The notes beneath the pieces are model-generated. The model made no database searches and was not told the origin of the DNA. It saw only the letters and a program-made list of their open reading frames with translations. From positions 1-53,519 of the forward strand of contig WFYR01000048.1 of the NCBI GenBank assembly GCA_015489955.1: a stretch of DNA of 53,519 bases, in the 5' to 3' direction. This DNA comes from Mesoaciditoga sp. GTDB lineage: Bacteria; Thermotogota; Thermotogae; Mesoaciditogales; Mesoaciditogaceae. This document shows, piece after piece, positions 10,680 through 21,671 of this stretch. Position 1 is the first letter of the stretch, and the number at the start of each line of letters is the position of its first letter. Made by a program: the position numbers and the translations under genes.

Positions 10680-11365
10680 ATCTTTTTCAACCTCTTTAAC
10701 GCATCTTTCGCCGCTTCCTGCTCCGCGGCTTTTTTGCTTTTACCCATACCTTTTCCGCAAATCTGTCCGTTCACAATTACTTTAAAAGTGTATATCTTCT
10801 TGTGTGAGGGTCCTTTTTCCTCTACAAGAAGATATTCCGGCAGGGTGCCGTATTTGTCCTGTGTATACTCTTGAAGCATGGTCTTGTAATCGAAGAAGAT
10901 CTTTTTTTGAGTGGCGGCGTTTATCTTGTCTTTAAGCAATCCTTCCACCGTACTGTAAGCTTTTTCAAAGCCAAAATTCAAAAAGATCGCTGCCATAGTT
11001 GATTCAAATATATCTGCGAATATAGATTCTAAACTATCATCTGATGAACGCAAGCTCTTTCCTATCAACACCAGCTTGGATAGACCGATTTCTTTGCTTA
11101 CTTCAGATAAAACCGGTTCACTTCCTACAACGGCTTTTACTTTTGCCATATCGCCCTCTGCCATCTTCGGAAAGTTTTCAAAAGTTTGATGAGCTATTAC
11201 CAAACCGACTACAGCGTCTCCCAAAAATTCAAGCCTTTCGTAAGAAGGCACACCGTTCTCATTGGCGTAAGAACTGTGTGTCAAAGCCCATTCAAAGTAA
11301 TGGGGAAATGGAGGAACATCTTCTATTTTTAAAATTTTTAAAGCTTTCAAAACCAATTCCTTCAC
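10676..11365 (-). CDS. rnc: Ribonuclease III
   Basis: YERLEFLGDAVVGLV signature and C-terminal dsRBD (GKGMGKSKKAAEQEAAKDALKRL). Confidence 0.96.
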   Translation of the reverse strand: MKELVLKALKILKIEDVPPFPHYFEWALTHSSYANENGVPSYERLEFLGDAVVGLVIAHQTFENFPKMAEGDMAKVKAVVGSEPVLSEVSKEIGLSKLVLIGKSLRSSDDSLESIFADIFESTMAAIFLNFGFEKAYSTVEGLLKDKINAATQKKIFFDYKTMLQEYTQDKYGTLPEYLLVEEKGPSHKKIYTFKVIVNGQICGKGMGKSKKAAEQEAAKDALKRLKKI

Positions 11366-12093
11366 TTTTCTTTTTCCTCTTTGAAGAATTTAGCCGCTCT
11401 TTCCACTTCGTTTGTTATAACGGCGTAGGCCCCACATTTCTTTGCAAAGTCAAAGTCTTCTACAGTATTAGAGTCCCAAAATACGACCTTTATACCGTTT
11501 TCTTTTGCGAACGAGAAAAAATCGTCAAATCCTTCAATTCCCACAGCGTAAGTCGGAATGTTGTACGAAAAAACGTTTATCTTGAGGCTCAAATTCAAAC
11601 TCTCTTTTAAATTTAAAGTTTTAAGATGTTCTTCGCCAAAGAGCATTCCCAGTTTCACGTTTTTGTCCAGTTCTCTTATTTTGACTAACGTTTCGTGATT
11701 AAAAGAAGAAAGCCACACCCTTTCCGGGTTGCAATCGTTGATAAGTCCCAACACATCTTCTTCCAAATTTTTGTAACGAATTACATTTGTTTTTAGCTCC
11801 ACATCTACTATAGCCGACTCTGGAATGACCTCAAAAACCTCTTTAAGTGTCGGCATTTTCTGTCCCATCGATTCGTACTCTTTAATCTCGTTAAGGGTTT
11901 CATCTTTTATCCATCTGCGTTTACCGTAAGTTCTGTACATGTTTTCATCGTGACATACAACCATTTGTCCATCTTTGCTAAGGTGAACGTCCAGTTCAAT
12001 GCCATCCGCTTTGTACTCGATGGCTTTTTGAAATGAAAGGAGCGTATTTTCGGGGTAAGCTCCAGAATACCCCCTATGACCCAATATCACCAC
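11362..12093 (-). CDS. Glycerophosphodiester phosphodiesterase
   Basis: GHRGYSGAYPENTLLSFQKAIEYKADGIELDVHLSKDG motif. Confidence 0.92.
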   Translation of the reverse strand: MVILGHRGYSGAYPENTLLSFQKAIEYKADGIELDVHLSKDGQMVVCHDENMYRTYGKRRWIKDETLNEIKEYESMGQKMPTLKEVFEVIPESAIVDVELKTNVIRYKNLEEDVLGLINDCNPERVWLSSFNHETLVKIRELDKNVKLGMLFGEEHLKTLNLKESLNLSLKINVFSYNIPTYAVGIEGFDDFFSFAKENGIKVVFWDSNTVEDFDFAKKCGAYAVITNEVERAAKFFKEEKEK

Positions 12094-12094
12094 T

Positions 12095-12724
12095 TTACAC
12101 CTCCAACAAATCGCCCTCGTAAGATTTTCTTAAGAAGGCGTCGTATGTCCATGGGCAAGTTTCTTTGAAAAAAATCGCCACGGCCAATGCGTATTGCTGT
12201 ATTTCGTACTGTGCGTGTTTATCCGCGCGCAAATTCAAGAAATTCATAAGACTTCTTGCGTTAACGGTCCAATACCATTGCGTGTACAAACTCATCGGCA
12301 GTACCATTCTTGCGACTTCCTTTTTTACCCCATTTTCAAGGAGTTCTTTGTAAGTTTTAAACGAAGATTGCATTTGTGCCCTCATTACTTCTTCAAGTCC
12401 ATTTGCCCTATCTTTTGCAGGCACGTAAAATTCTTCATCGAATTTTGTGTACCTGCCGGAGCGTTCCATGAAAGATCCTATTCTGTGTCTGAACCATTGT
12501 CTCGCAACGAAAATAGGAGCTTTTATTTGAAAGGTAAAGACTATGTGTTCAAATGGAGATTCATGACCATTTGTCATCAAGAGTTCTATAAGTCTCTTGT
12601 CCCCCTGCGGATCTGATTTAGACATGTAAGATATTCGCGCTGCACGCGCGGCTGCTCTGTCTCCCCCAAAAACATCTATCAGTTCTACAAAACCTTTGTC
12701 GAGAACCTTAATCTTTTTTTTCAC
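12095..12724 (-). CDS. thyX: FAD-dependent thymidylate synthase
   Basis: [18 protein letters not shown] ThyX motif. Confidence 0.95.
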   Translation of the reverse strand: MKKKIKVLDKGFVELIDVFGGDRAAARAARISYMSKSDPQGDKRLIELLMTNGHESPFEHIVFTFQIKAPIFVARQWFRHRIGSFMERSGRYTKFDEEFYVPAKDRANGLEEVMRAQMQSSFKTYKELLENGVKKEVARMVLPMSLYTQWYWTVNARSLMNFLNLRADKHAQYEIQQYALAVAIFFKETCPWTYDAFLRKSYEGDLLEV

Positions 12725-14042
12725 TTTTAATCCCCCATTGCTTCAATTTCATGTGTAAAGTGCTTAAACCTATTCCCAACACTTTCGCCGTTTTTGTCTT
12801 GTTGTCTCCAAACTTTTTCAGCGTACTTTCAATCACCAATTTTTCAGCCTCTTCTAAAGAGATGCCTATCGGGATTTTAACGTACTCTTTTAAAGGATTA
12901 TCGGATTGAATTGGAAGATCTCCAACTTTGATTTCGCTTTCATTTGAAAAGACTAACGCAGATCTCACGATATTTTGAAGTTCTCTCACATTTCCCGGGA
13001 AATCGTACTCCTTTAAGGCGCTTAACGCTTCCTGACTAAAGGGTTTTGCTTTGACGTTCAATTGCTTTGAAAAAAGCTTGGTGAAGTGTTCAACGAGCAT
13101 TGGAATGTCTTCTTTTCTTTCTCTAAGAGGTGGAACGTCTATTTTGACGACGTTTATCCTGTAATATAGATCTTCACGAAACTCATTTCTTTTCACGGCT
13201 TCTTCCAGATTTCTATTGGTGGCAGAAAGCACACGCACGTTCACTTTCTTTGGCTGCGTTCCTCCAAGCCTTTCAACTTCGGATGTTTCTAAAACGCGTA
13301 GGAGCTTAACCTGTACAGCTTTCGGAAGTTCTCCAATTTCATCTAAAAAGAGTATCCCTCCATTCGCCAGTTCAACTTTTCCAGCCTTTGATTTCATAGC
13401 TCCGGTAAAAGCACCTTTTTCGTAGCCGAAAAGTTCGGACTCAAAAAGCTCTTCTGGTATCGCTCCACAATTAACGGCCACAAATGGCTCGTTAGCCCTA
13501 TCACTTAACTTCCAAATGGATTTTGCCACCACTTCTTTTCCACTACCAGATTCACCTTGAATGAGAACGGTAACATTTTTAGATGCGACTGTGTTTATCA
13601 CGTCGCGCAGTTTTCTCATGGCAGAGCTTTCTCCTACCAATTTGGTTGGCAGCTTCAAGGAAAGATTTTCCAACTTCAGCGCCTTGCTTTCCAAAGCCCT
13701 CTCGACTTCCGTTGTCAAACTTGCCAATTCAAAAGGCTTTGGAATAAAATTAAAGGCGCCGAGCTGAACTGCCTTAACGGCTGTATTTATGTCACCATGA
13801 GCGCTTATAACTATGACTTCACTTTTCACTACCGCTTCTTCGAGGATGTCAAGACCATTTCCATCCGGAAGCATTAAGTCCAATATCGTCAAATCGTAAC
13901 AGGAATTTTCAAAAGCCTTTTTAGCCTCTTTTAAGCTCTTAACGCCGTTTGTCGTATGTCCTTCCATCTCAAGCGCCTTGCAGATAAGACGATTTAGACT
14001 TGTATCATCTTCTACTACCAGGATTTCAGCCATTATCATCAC
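12708..14042 (-). CDS. Sigma-54-dependent response regulator (NtrC family)
   Basis: REC domain ([15 protein letters not shown]), GESGSGKE Walker A, GAFTGA loop, C-terminal Fis-type HTH ([19 protein letters not shown]). Confidence 0.94.
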   Translation of the reverse strand: MMIMAEILVVEDDTSLNRLICKALEMEGHTTNGVKSLKEAKKAFENSCYDLTILDLMLPDGNGLDILEEAVVKSEVIVISAHGDINTAVKAVQLGAFNFIPKPFELASLTTEVERALESKALKLENLSLKLPTKLVGESSAMRKLRDVINTVASKNVTVLIQGESGSGKEVVAKSIWKLSDRANEPFVAVNCGAIPEELFESELFGYEKGAFTGAMKSKAGKVELANGGILFLDEIGELPKAVQVKLLRVLETSEVERLGGTQPKKVNVRVLSATNRNLEEAVKRNEFREDLYYRINVVKIDVPPLRERKEDIPMLVEHFTKLFSKQLNVKAKPFSQEALSALKEYDFPGNVRELQNIVRSALVFSNESEIKVGDLPIQSDNPLKEYVKIPIGISLEEAEKLVIESTLKKFGDNKTKTAKVLGIGLSTLHMKLKQWGIKSEKKD

Positions 14043-15390
14043 CTAAGAGCGGAATGTACAAATTCACCGTCGTTCCCTCTCCTTTCTTGCTCATAACTTT
14101 TACTTTGCCGCCGTGAGAAGTAACGACCCTTTTTACAATACTCATTCCCAGACCAGTTCCGCCATTTTTTAAAGTGAAAAAAGGTTCAAATATGTAGTCT
14201 AACGCGTCTGGAGAAATTCCTTTTCCATTGTCCGTGAAGGAAATGGTAACCATTTTCTCTTCTTTTTTTACTTTTATGCTTATCTTTCCATTCTCTTCAC
14301 AGGCATCCATTGCGTTAACTAAAACATTTAAAAACGCCGAATTCAACGCGTTCATATCTCCCAATACAACCACATTTTCATCGGAGTAGTCCGTCGTTAT
14401 TTGAATATTTCTATCTCTTGCCCTTATTCTCGCGAGCTTAACGGCTTCTGTAACAACTTCTATCACGTTTAAAGCTTTGAATTCGTATTTTGGATTTGAA
14501 AATTCCAAAAAACCTTTTGACCTTTCTTCAAGCCTCCTTACTTCTTTATCAAGTACGTTTATGGTTTCCAAAATTTCTGAATTGGAATTTCCAAGCTGTT
14601 TTTTTAAAAGCTGGACCGATAATTTTAAAGACGCTAACGGGTTCTTTATCTCATGCGCCACGCTTGCAGTTATCTTTCCAAGCAAAGCAAGATTTTCAGC
14701 TCTACTCAATGCATTTTCAAGATTTTTCACTTCAGTTACGTCTTCGAATATGTAAAGTGCGTTGAACCTTCCTCCAACTTCCATGGAGACTTGTCGTATT
14801 ATAAGCTTTTTCCCCGTTTTTTTGGAAGATATTATCTTCTTTATTTCTCCAGGAATAATTTCATAAAATCTGAAAAATTCGTTTATGTTTTTTCCCTTCC
14901 AATTCGCTCGGTGAGTCGAGAATATCTTTTCGGCACCGTGATTGATCATGAGTATTTCGCCATTGGCCGTTGTCATTATTATTCCCTCTTCAAGGGATTC
15001 CACTATGTTTCTGTACTCGTTGTACGTTTCAAGTAAGCCATCTCTTTCCCTTTTCAGAGTTTCAGCCAATCTGTCCACTTCTTTAAGAATTTCATCAAAT
15101 TCTCCGTTGAACCCTTTTTTTCGAGAAGGTTTAAGGGTTAAAGAAGTTTTTTTCACCCTTCCTATAAGAGTCAATATCGGTTCATCCACGAAGTGAGAAA
15201 TAAAGAAAATGGTGATAAAGTAGATCACCGCGTCGAAAGCTATTACCACCAAGAAATACAGGAGTGCCGGAGGAAGAAAGAAGAAATATATTAAAAATTC
15301 AAGGGCAAAAACAACCGAAAGCAAAAAAATGAACATTCCATTTCCAAGGCGAGTGTGGCTTTCAGCCTTGGAAAAAGGTAATAATTTCAC
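14026..15390 (-). CDS. Sensor histidine kinase (2 TM, PAS, HisKA, HATPase)
   Basis: SVAHEIKNPLASLKLSVQLL H-box, DNGKGIS and GTGLGMSIVKR G-boxes; overlaps the response regulator by 17 nt. Confidence 0.94.
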   Translation of the reverse strand: MKLLPFSKAESHTRLGNGMFIFLLSVVFALEFLIYFFFLPPALLYFLVVIAFDAVIYFITIFFISHFVDEPILTLIGRVKKTSLTLKPSRKKGFNGEFDEILKEVDRLAETLKRERDGLLETYNEYRNIVESLEEGIIMTTANGEILMINHGAEKIFSTHRANWKGKNINEFFRFYEIIPGEIKKIISSKKTGKKLIIRQVSMEVGGRFNALYIFEDVTEVKNLENALSRAENLALLGKITASVAHEIKNPLASLKLSVQLLKKQLGNSNSEILETINVLDKEVRRLEERSKGFLEFSNPKYEFKALNVIEVVTEAVKLARIRARDRNIQITTDYSDENVVVLGDMNALNSAFLNVLVNAMDACEENGKISIKVKKEEKMVTISFTDNGKGISPDALDYIFEPFFTLKNGGTGLGMSIVKRVVTSHGGKVKVMSKKGEGTTVNLYIPLLGDDNG

Positions 15391-15393
15391 TTT

Positions 15394-16095
15394 TCACATC
15401 ACCATGCCACCATCTACATTTACGACTTGACCGGTTATGTAAGAAGCCGCATCTGAAATTAAAAAGGCCACCAATTCCGCAACTTCTTCTGGTCTTCCAT
15501 ACCTTCCAAGCGGAATCAAGCTCAGATATTGTTTTTTGTGGGCTTCATCTAATTTTTCAGTCATCGCGGTGTCTATAAATCCAGGTGCAACCGCGTTAAC
15601 CCTTACGCCTTTCTTAGCGTATTCCTTTGCCACACTCTTGGTGAAAGAAATTATTCCGCCCTTTGAAGCTGCGTAGTTTGCCTGACCTATTGTTCCAACG
15701 AGTCCCACAACAGAAGCGATGTTAACCACACTTCCTTTGTTCCTTATCAGATCACGAATGACGGCCCTTGTCATCCTAAATGTACCGGTTAAATTCACGT
15801 CCAAGACTTTTTCCCATTCTTCATCCTTCATTCGCATAAGGAGATCATCCGCCGTTATTCCGGCGTTATTCACCAGTACTTTTATTCCTCCAATTTTTTT
15901 TGCAAAGTCCACCGTTTTTTCCACATCGCTTTGAACGCTTACATCTGCTTTAATTGAGTGGGCACTCGTTTTTTCAAGCTCACCGGCGGAATGCGCGTAG
16001 GTGGCAACCACTTCGTAGCCCAAGCTCAAAAGTTTCCTTACCACGGCCAACCCAATTCCTCTACTTCCACCGGTAACTATGGCGACATCATTCAT
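15394..16095 (-). CDS. fabG: 3-oxoacyl-[acyl-carrier-protein] reductase
   Basis: [21 protein letters not shown] and [12 protein letters not shown] motifs. Confidence 0.94.
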   Translation of the reverse strand: MNDVAIVTGGSRGIGLAVVRKLLSLGYEVVATYAHSAGELEKTSAHSIKADVSVQSDVEKTVDFAKKIGGIKVLVNNAGITADDLLMRMKDEEWEKVLDVNLTGTFRMTRAVIRDLIRNKGSVVNIASVVGLVGTIGQANYAASKGGIISFTKSVAKEYAKKGVRVNAVAPGFIDTAMTEKLDEAHKKQYLSLIPLGRYGRPEEVAELVAFLISDAASYITGQVVNVDGGMVM

Positions 16096-16859
16096 TTTAG
16101 GACCTCCAAAGTTAATTTTTCCCCAAGTTGAACTTTTAAAATATCTGCGGCACTGAATTGTGATATTATCTCGGCGTATCCGGCGGCGCCTTCTCGAAGA
16201 ATGAGAGATTTATTTTCTCTATCGCGCTCATCCTCACTTACAAGCACGATCTTCCCTTTAACTCTTATCTCATCACCAGATTCAACGTTCAACTTTTTGA
16301 GGAGAGAAAATGGAATATTCGTCTCCACGTTTTGACCATCAAAAAACGCCACCTCCCCCTCTATTTTATCGGGAAAGAGAACCACTTTGTGATATTTCAA
16401 ACTGTAATACGTCATGTAAAGCTCTCCAACTTCCGATATTTTTTTACCCATTGTCAAATCAGATACAGTTGAAACCAATATGTTCAGAGAAGATCTAAAA
16501 AAAGACAGTGAAAACCCATCTTTGCTCTTTATTCTTCTAATCTGGTGTATCCCGTAGCTCTTTATAACCGCCGTGAACATACCGTTATCGAAACCAACAA
16601 AAATTTTTTCATCTTTTGTTTCGAGAACAATGGGTATTCTCGCACTTTCGTTAAAGGCGTCCACAATACTTAAGAAAATCGTGCCCCTTGGAAGGTAGTA
16701 AGCAATTCGTTCTAAGATGTAAGAAGCACTGTAGACATCTTTTGATTCAACCTGCCTCAATCTAACTATTCTTTCATCATTACACAACGCATTCAGCTTC
16801 GACTCGACCAAATCCATTAAGAGACCTTCATCACTTTTGTCTCCTATTATCACTATCAT
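16092..16859 (-). CDS. SAM hydroxide adenosyltransferase (DUF62) family protein, divergent
   Basis: [13 protein letters not shown] and C-terminal [15 protein letters not shown] / [20 protein letters not shown] match the DUF62 layout; ATG at 16859. Confidence 0.72.
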   Translation of the reverse strand: MIVIIGDKSDEGLLMDLVESKLNALCNDERIVRLRQVESKDVYSASYILERIAYYLPRGTIFLSIVDAFNESARIPIVLETKDEKIFVGFDNGMFTAVIKSYGIHQIRRIKSKDGFSLSFFRSSLNILVSTVSDLTMGKKISEVGELYMTYYSLKYHKVVLFPDKIEGEVAFFDGQNVETNIPFSLLKKLNVESGDEIRVKGKIVLVSEDERDRENKSLILREGAAGYAEIISQFSAADILKVQLGEKLTLEVLK

Positions 16860-16861
16860 CG

Positions 16862-18217
16862 TTAAACATCCTTTTTTGCGACATTTGCCGCCACCAAAAC
16901 GGGATCCCAAACGGGTGAAAAAGGAGGCGCATATGCCATATCGATAGTTGAAAGCTCTTCAACTGTCATACCTGCCGTTATTGCAGAAGCCACAACATCT
17001 ATTCGCTTTGAAATTTCTCCGCCTGCCATCTGCGCTCCTAAAAGCTTCCCACTTCCTTTTTCGTAGACCAACATTATCTGAACTTCTCTGTTTCCAGGAT
17101 AGTAATGGGCCTTTGACTTTGAAGTTACAAGTGTCATGCCGGCTTTAAACTTTTCGGAAGCTTCGCGGTATGTAAGGCCGGTTCTTGCGTATTCAAGGGC
17201 AAATATTTTTGTAACTGCCGTGCCAAGAACGCCTTTGAATTCTTCGTACTTTCCAGCGGCGTTTCTTCCGGCAATTCTTCCCTGCTTATTTGCCGTTGTA
17301 CCCAGAGGAATGTACACGCTTTCACCCGTTAACCTGTGAGGTGCCGTTGCGCAATCACCACAGGAATACACATCTTTGAAATTTGTAGACATGTCAGCTC
17401 TTACATCTATTGCATCTTTAATCGAAGTCGTTATTCCACTTGCCTTTGCCAATTCTGATTCCGGTGCAACACCGATCGTAACGAGCAGTATATCACTTTC
17501 CAAAACCCCATTGGTGGTACTCAATCTCAAAGACTCTTCAGTTTCTTCCACAAAATTGAGTTTCGTTTTGGTCATAATTCTCACGTTGTTTTTCAGTAAT
17601 TCACGTTCTATGGCTTCGCTCATTTGGACATCCGCCGTTGGCATGACATGATCCATCATTTCTATGATCGTTACATTCATTCCATTGGCGGACAACGCCT
17701 CTGCCATTTCCAAGCCTATATAACCGCCTCCCAATATAACGGCATCTTTGGGAGCGTTGTCATTCAAAAAAGTTTTAAGCCTTATGGCGTCTTGAAGAGT
17801 TCTAACTTTGAATATCCTTTCGCCTTCTTTTAAGCCGTCGATCTGGGGCATAACGGCTTTTGCGCCAGTTGAAATTATGAGCTTGTCGAAAAAAACATTT
17901 ATTTCTTCCGAATCTTCCAATCTTTTAACTTTCAAGCTCTTATTTTTTGGATCTATTGAGGTAACTTCGTGAAGTATTCTAACATCGACACCTTTACTTC
18001 TTTTAAAATCTTCAGGTGTGAACACAATTATGTCTTTGTAACTTTTCGTTAGGCCTTCTATGTAGTACGGTATCCCACAACCACCGTAAGATATAAACCT
18101 ATCTTTTTCAAAAAGGACAACTTTTGCCTCTTTATTTTCTCTCACAGCTGCCGCCGCGGCACTCGTACCAGCTGCGACTCCACCTATGACGGCAATATCC
18201 ACTTTTTCTTCTTTCAT
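16862..18217 (-). CDS. CoA-disulfide reductase / NADH oxidase-like flavoprotein
   Basis: IGGVAAGTSAAAAAVR, SYGGCGIPYYIEG (redox Cys), VILGGGYIGLEMAEAL, YSCGDCA; SD GAGGTGA before ATG 18217. Confidence 0.88.
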   Translation of the reverse strand: MKEEKVDIAVIGGVAAGTSAAAAAVRENKEAKVVLFEKDRFISYGGCGIPYYIEGLTKSYKDIIVFTPEDFKRSKGVDVRILHEVTSIDPKNKSLKVKRLEDSEEINVFFDKLIISTGAKAVMPQIDGLKEGERIFKVRTLQDAIRLKTFLNDNAPKDAVILGGGYIGLEMAEALSANGMNVTIIEMMDHVMPTADVQMSEAIERELLKNNVRIMTKTKLNFVEETEESLRLSTTNGVLESDILLVTIGVAPESELAKASGITTSIKDAIDVRADMSTNFKDVYSCGDCATAPHRLTGESVYIPLGTTANKQGRIAGRNAAGKYEEFKGVLGTAVTKIFALEYARTGLTYREASEKFKAGMTLVTSKSKAHYYPGNREVQIMLVYEKGSGKLLGAQMAGGEISKRIDVVASAITAGMTVEELSTIDMAYAPPFSPVWDPVLVAANVAKKDV

Positions 18218-18275
18218 GTCGGTGATCACCTCGCTGAATTATATCATCGTACAAAGGTGGTACTCTTACACTTAC

Positions 18276-18935
18276 TTATTTTACCAGATCGGTGTTTAAA
18301 AATACGGGAAATTTAACCTTCACTCCTTTCTTCTTCCCGTTTTTAACTCCCTCAATTAAAATCAGCTTTGAATTCACTTCTTTTTTTCCGTAGATCGGAA
18401 CAAAAAATTTCGGTATCAACCTGTTTTTTTCGAGCAATTCCACATGCGTTAACAAATTCATAGGAGATGTTATCATTCTAAAATATCCTTTGTTCTTCAA
18501 TATTTTAAAGGATGAAATGACGAATTTCTCGAAGGCGTTTTCATTTCTTTCCAAAAATCTCCTCTCATTTTTGCTGACTTTTCCACTTATGTGAAATGGC
18601 GGGTTGAAAAACACGAAGTCAACCGATTCGTATCCTATGAATTCTGGTATTTTCAAAACGTCCATGTTTATCACTTCAATTCTTTCGTTTAGCTGATTCA
18701 ATTTCACAAAAGCTTTCGCTTCTTCACAGGCTTTTTTATCTACATCTACGGCCTTTATCTTAAGATGCGTATTTAGCAATGCCATCATGATAGATGCCAC
18801 TCCATTCCCGCTTCCAAATTCAACGGCATTCCACACTTTCACACTTAATGGGTAACTTCCCAGAATAACTGAGGCGTGGGTATGTTTTATTTCGAATTCA
18901 TCTGGAACTTTGAATTTTGGCACTCTTATTTTCAA
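18276..18935 (-). CDS. tRNA1(Val) N6-adenine methyltransferase-like (COG4123)
   Basis: EFGSGNGVASIMMAL and NPPFH motifs. Confidence 0.82.
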   Translation of the reverse strand: MKIRVPKFKVPDEFEIKHTHASVILGSYPLSVKVWNAVEFGSGNGVASIMMALLNTHLKIKAVDVDKKACEEAKAFVKLNQLNERIEVINMDVLKIPEFIGYESVDFVFFNPPFHISGKVSKNERRFLERNENAFEKFVISSFKILKNKGYFRMITSPMNLLTHVELLEKNRLIPKFFVPIYGKKEVNSKLILIEGVKNGKKKGVKVKFPVFLNTDLVK

Positions 18936-19780
18936 AATCTCACCATTTCTAATTGTTCAAAAAACGCTTTCATTCCAAGGCTAACACACGCTTTATTGAG
19001 TGGATCGTTGTCTGGAACGTTCATTATCAAAATATTCTTTGGAAAAAATTCATTTTGAATGTTGGCAACTACGCGTTTAAAAAAGCGAGTGTAATAGTCC
19101 CATTTTTCTGGAGCGGCATCTACAATGTAAGCACCATTTGAATTTATTCCCCACACCACGTATCCAATTTTTTCACCATTTTCCACTATAAAATGGTTGT
19201 TGTATCTTTGTCCGGCATTCTTCAAACTTAGCGCTTCTCTTTGCCAATTTGGAAATCTCTTTTTTTCTTTTTCGTTTAGCACTGCCATTTCGTATATTTC
19301 TTCTGCCGTTGCCTCTTCGAATTTTACAGGCTTTTCTTCAATGGTTTTATCTAAAAAATAAGACGTCAGTTTTCTTTCAAATCTGAAGCCATATTTTTCG
19401 TAAAAAGAAACGGCTGGATCGCCTTCTGCTACCTCTAAAAACGTCTTATTCGTGTTTTTCCACTTTAAAGTGTCTAACGAGTATTCTAAAAGTGCCGTAC
19501 CGTAACCATGCCCCCTGAATTCTTTCAGTATTCCAAAAGCGTCTATTCTTGCCCTTGGAGGTCTGATCGCATTTATGGAAAGCCCAATTTCTTTGCCGTT
19601 GATAAGTATGAAAAACGAGTTTTCAAGTGAAATGGAATTTTCTTCTACATCAAGTTCAAAAGAGATGACATCCCACTTTATAGGAATGACATAGTCAGAA
19701 AATATTTCGTTTACCATATCCACTACCTTGCTTAGAGATAACGCACTCAACTTTTCAAACGTCACTTCCATTTTAATCAT
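18932..19780 (-). CDS. GNAT family N-acetyltransferase
   Basis: LKEFRGHGYGTALLEYSLD acetyl-CoA loop; 4-nt overlaps with neighbours. Confidence 0.86.
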   Translation of the reverse strand: MIKMEVTFEKLSALSLSKVVDMVNEIFSDYVIPIKWDVISFELDVEENSISLENSFFILINGKEIGLSINAIRPPRARIDAFGILKEFRGHGYGTALLEYSLDTLKWKNTNKTFLEVAEGDPAVSFYEKYGFRFERKLTSYFLDKTIEEKPVKFEEATAEEIYEMAVLNEKEKKRFPNWQREALSLKNAGQRYNNHFIVENGEKIGYVVWGINSNGAYIVDAAPEKWDYYTRFFKRVVANIQNEFFPKNILIMNVPDNDPLNKACVSLGMKAFFEQLEMVRF

Positions 19781-21516
19781 CTCCCGTATCGAATTATGCC
19801 TTCTTCGGCCAATCGATCAAGGTAATACTTTGCGTCTTCAACAACATTTTGGTCAATTTCAAATTCGCGTTTTGCAAGCTCTGTCGAGTTTTCAAATGAG
19901 ATTCCCAATTCCATGAAATTCAATAGTTCGTATTTGAAACTCCTGAATTCGGGAATACGTCTGACCACTTCAAAAAACCATTCTCTATCCTTTTCGTTCA
20001 TCCACACGTCTTGAATTGGGCCTTTTACTTTTCTTAAATATTGACGGTTAACAAGACCCTGGGCTTCCTCCGCTTCCCTTGAATATGGAGCAAGCATTTT
20101 TTTCAGCGTTTCCACTTTTGTGTACTTTTCAAGTTGTTTCATCTTCTCACGTGCCATGTAAGAAATCCACTTTCTTACCAAAGGCAATTCACTTCTTGTA
20201 TGATTTTCAACGAATTCTTTGGCAACGTTCGCTTGCACTTTTGAAGAAACCGTTTTTGGAAAATCGTAGGTAACATCAAACAACGAGTTAAGAACACCTT
20301 CACCAATCCATTTGAAAGATTCAATCGAAGATTTGTCTGGAGTGTCTTCGCTTGTGTGATAGAATCTATCAGGAAACTGAGTCAATGAAGTTGCTCCCAC
20401 TCCTATGGTTGCGTCGGTGAATATGAAGTGATCGGAGCCCTCAAAATACCGTCCCGTTACCATTTTGAAATTATCGTTTTGAAGATTGGCGTAAAGCAAA
20501 TCGCTTACAATGGAGGGAATAGACCAAGGTGTTGAGGATACTTGCAAAACTGACTTGGTTTTATCTTGATCTTCACCCACCATGTCAAGATTTATTCCAA
20601 AATCAAAATCGTAATCATGATCTCGTAAATACGATATCGTTCCATACATTTCTGGTACCCAAAGGGCAATTACTTCCCTGTCTATTTCGGCTTTTCTTAA
20701 AACCCTTGCGATTTCCGCCAACAACGCTGAGCCACTGGCGTTATCATTCGCGCCGGGGCGTGGATGACAGAGATGAGCAGTCAAGATTACAAGCTTTTTA
20801 GAACTTCTCCTTCCCAACCTGGCTTCCAAAACTTCTAAAACGTTATTGCCTTCATCTGAATCTATAAGCGCTTTTATTTCCACAGCGCCGTTCTTAAATT
20901 GCTTTTTTATTTTTTTGTACTGATCATAACTGAGAGCAAAACCAAAAATTCCTTCTTTAACGTATGAGGGAAAAGAGGTGTAGTTAACCGCATGTGAAAG
21001 CAGCTCTGGAGTTCTTTCTATTGATTTAACTTGAAATCTCATAAAGTATGAAAGCACGCATTTTGCCCCAAATTTCTCCACTCCAAGATCGTAAACTCTC
21101 GAAATGTCACCATTTGCAAGAATGGCTTTTCCTCTCACATTTTTTCCTTCGTAATCTTTTTCTTTCTCTCCGCTACCAACATCAACCAACTGAAGGTTTT
21201 GAATTCCATTGGTGGGAGATGACATAAAAATAGCAGATATTGGTGAAAGTTTTAGATCTGATATGACATATTTTCCGTTTACCTTTAAAAATCCGCCATT
21301 GAGATTCCAACCTTTCGGAATCTTCCACCCTTCGCAATTTACGCCCGCCGGGTACTTCAAAATGTTTGAGTCTCCCACAACACTTTTTACAAGTTCAACC
21401 GCCTTTGAATATCCTTCACCGCCTTTCGAGTGATGAAATCTTGACAGTTCGTATTCTATCTCAAACGCATTTTGCGGAGAAAATTCATCTATCCAATTTT
21501 TTCTTAGCATTTTCAC
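19777..21516 (-). CDS. M28-like aminopeptidase (DUF4910-type)
   Basis: VILTAHLCHPRPGANDNASGSALLAEIARVL metal-binding segment and EGSDHFIFTDATIGVGATSL. Confidence 0.82.
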   Translation of the reverse strand: MKMLRKNWIDEFSPQNAFEIEYELSRFHHSKGGEGYSKAVELVKSVVGDSNILKYPAGVNCEGWKIPKGWNLNGGFLKVNGKYVISDLKLSPISAIFMSSPTNGIQNLQLVDVGSGEKEKDYEGKNVRGKAILANGDISRVYDLGVEKFGAKCVLSYFMRFQVKSIERTPELLSHAVNYTSFPSYVKEGIFGFALSYDQYKKIKKQFKNGAVEIKALIDSDEGNNVLEVLEARLGRRSSKKLVILTAHLCHPRPGANDNASGSALLAEIARVLRKAEIDREVIALWVPEMYGTISYLRDHDYDFDFGINLDMVGEDQDKTKSVLQVSSTPWSIPSIVSDLLYANLQNDNFKMVTGRYFEGSDHFIFTDATIGVGATSLTQFPDRFYHTSEDTPDKSSIESFKWIGEGVLNSLFDVTYDFPKTVSSKVQANVAKEFVENHTRSELPLVRKWISYMAREKMKQLEKYTKVETLKKMLAPYSREAEEAQGLVNRQYLRKVKGPIQDVWMNEKDREWFFEVVRRIPEFRSFKYELLNFMELGISFENSTELAKREFEIDQNVVEDAKYYLDRLAEEGIIRYGR

Positions 21517-21670
21517 TCATCCTTTCAATCGCAGTTTTCCACAACTCTATTTTTCCGTCCGATCTGAGCTTTTCATTTTTTGTCCAAACATACCCTTTTT
21601 TCCATAAAATAAAAAATAATTCCATTTTTTCCTCGTCCACATGGAATCCCTCCAACATGATTTTAGCCAC
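21485..21670 (-). CDS. Small protein of unknown function
   Basis: 61 codons from GTG 21670, directly after the regulator stop; overlaps the M28 gene by 32 nt. No recognisable domain. Confidence 0.4.
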   Translation of the reverse strand: MAKIMLEGFHVDEEKMELFFILWKKGYVWTKNEKLRSDGKIELWKTAIERMSENAKKKLDR

Positions 21671-21671
21671 A

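Noticed and set aside
11044-11610. 188-aa plus-strand ORF
   Set aside because: Antisense across rnc and the glycerophosphodiester phosphodiesterase gene; no supporting motif.
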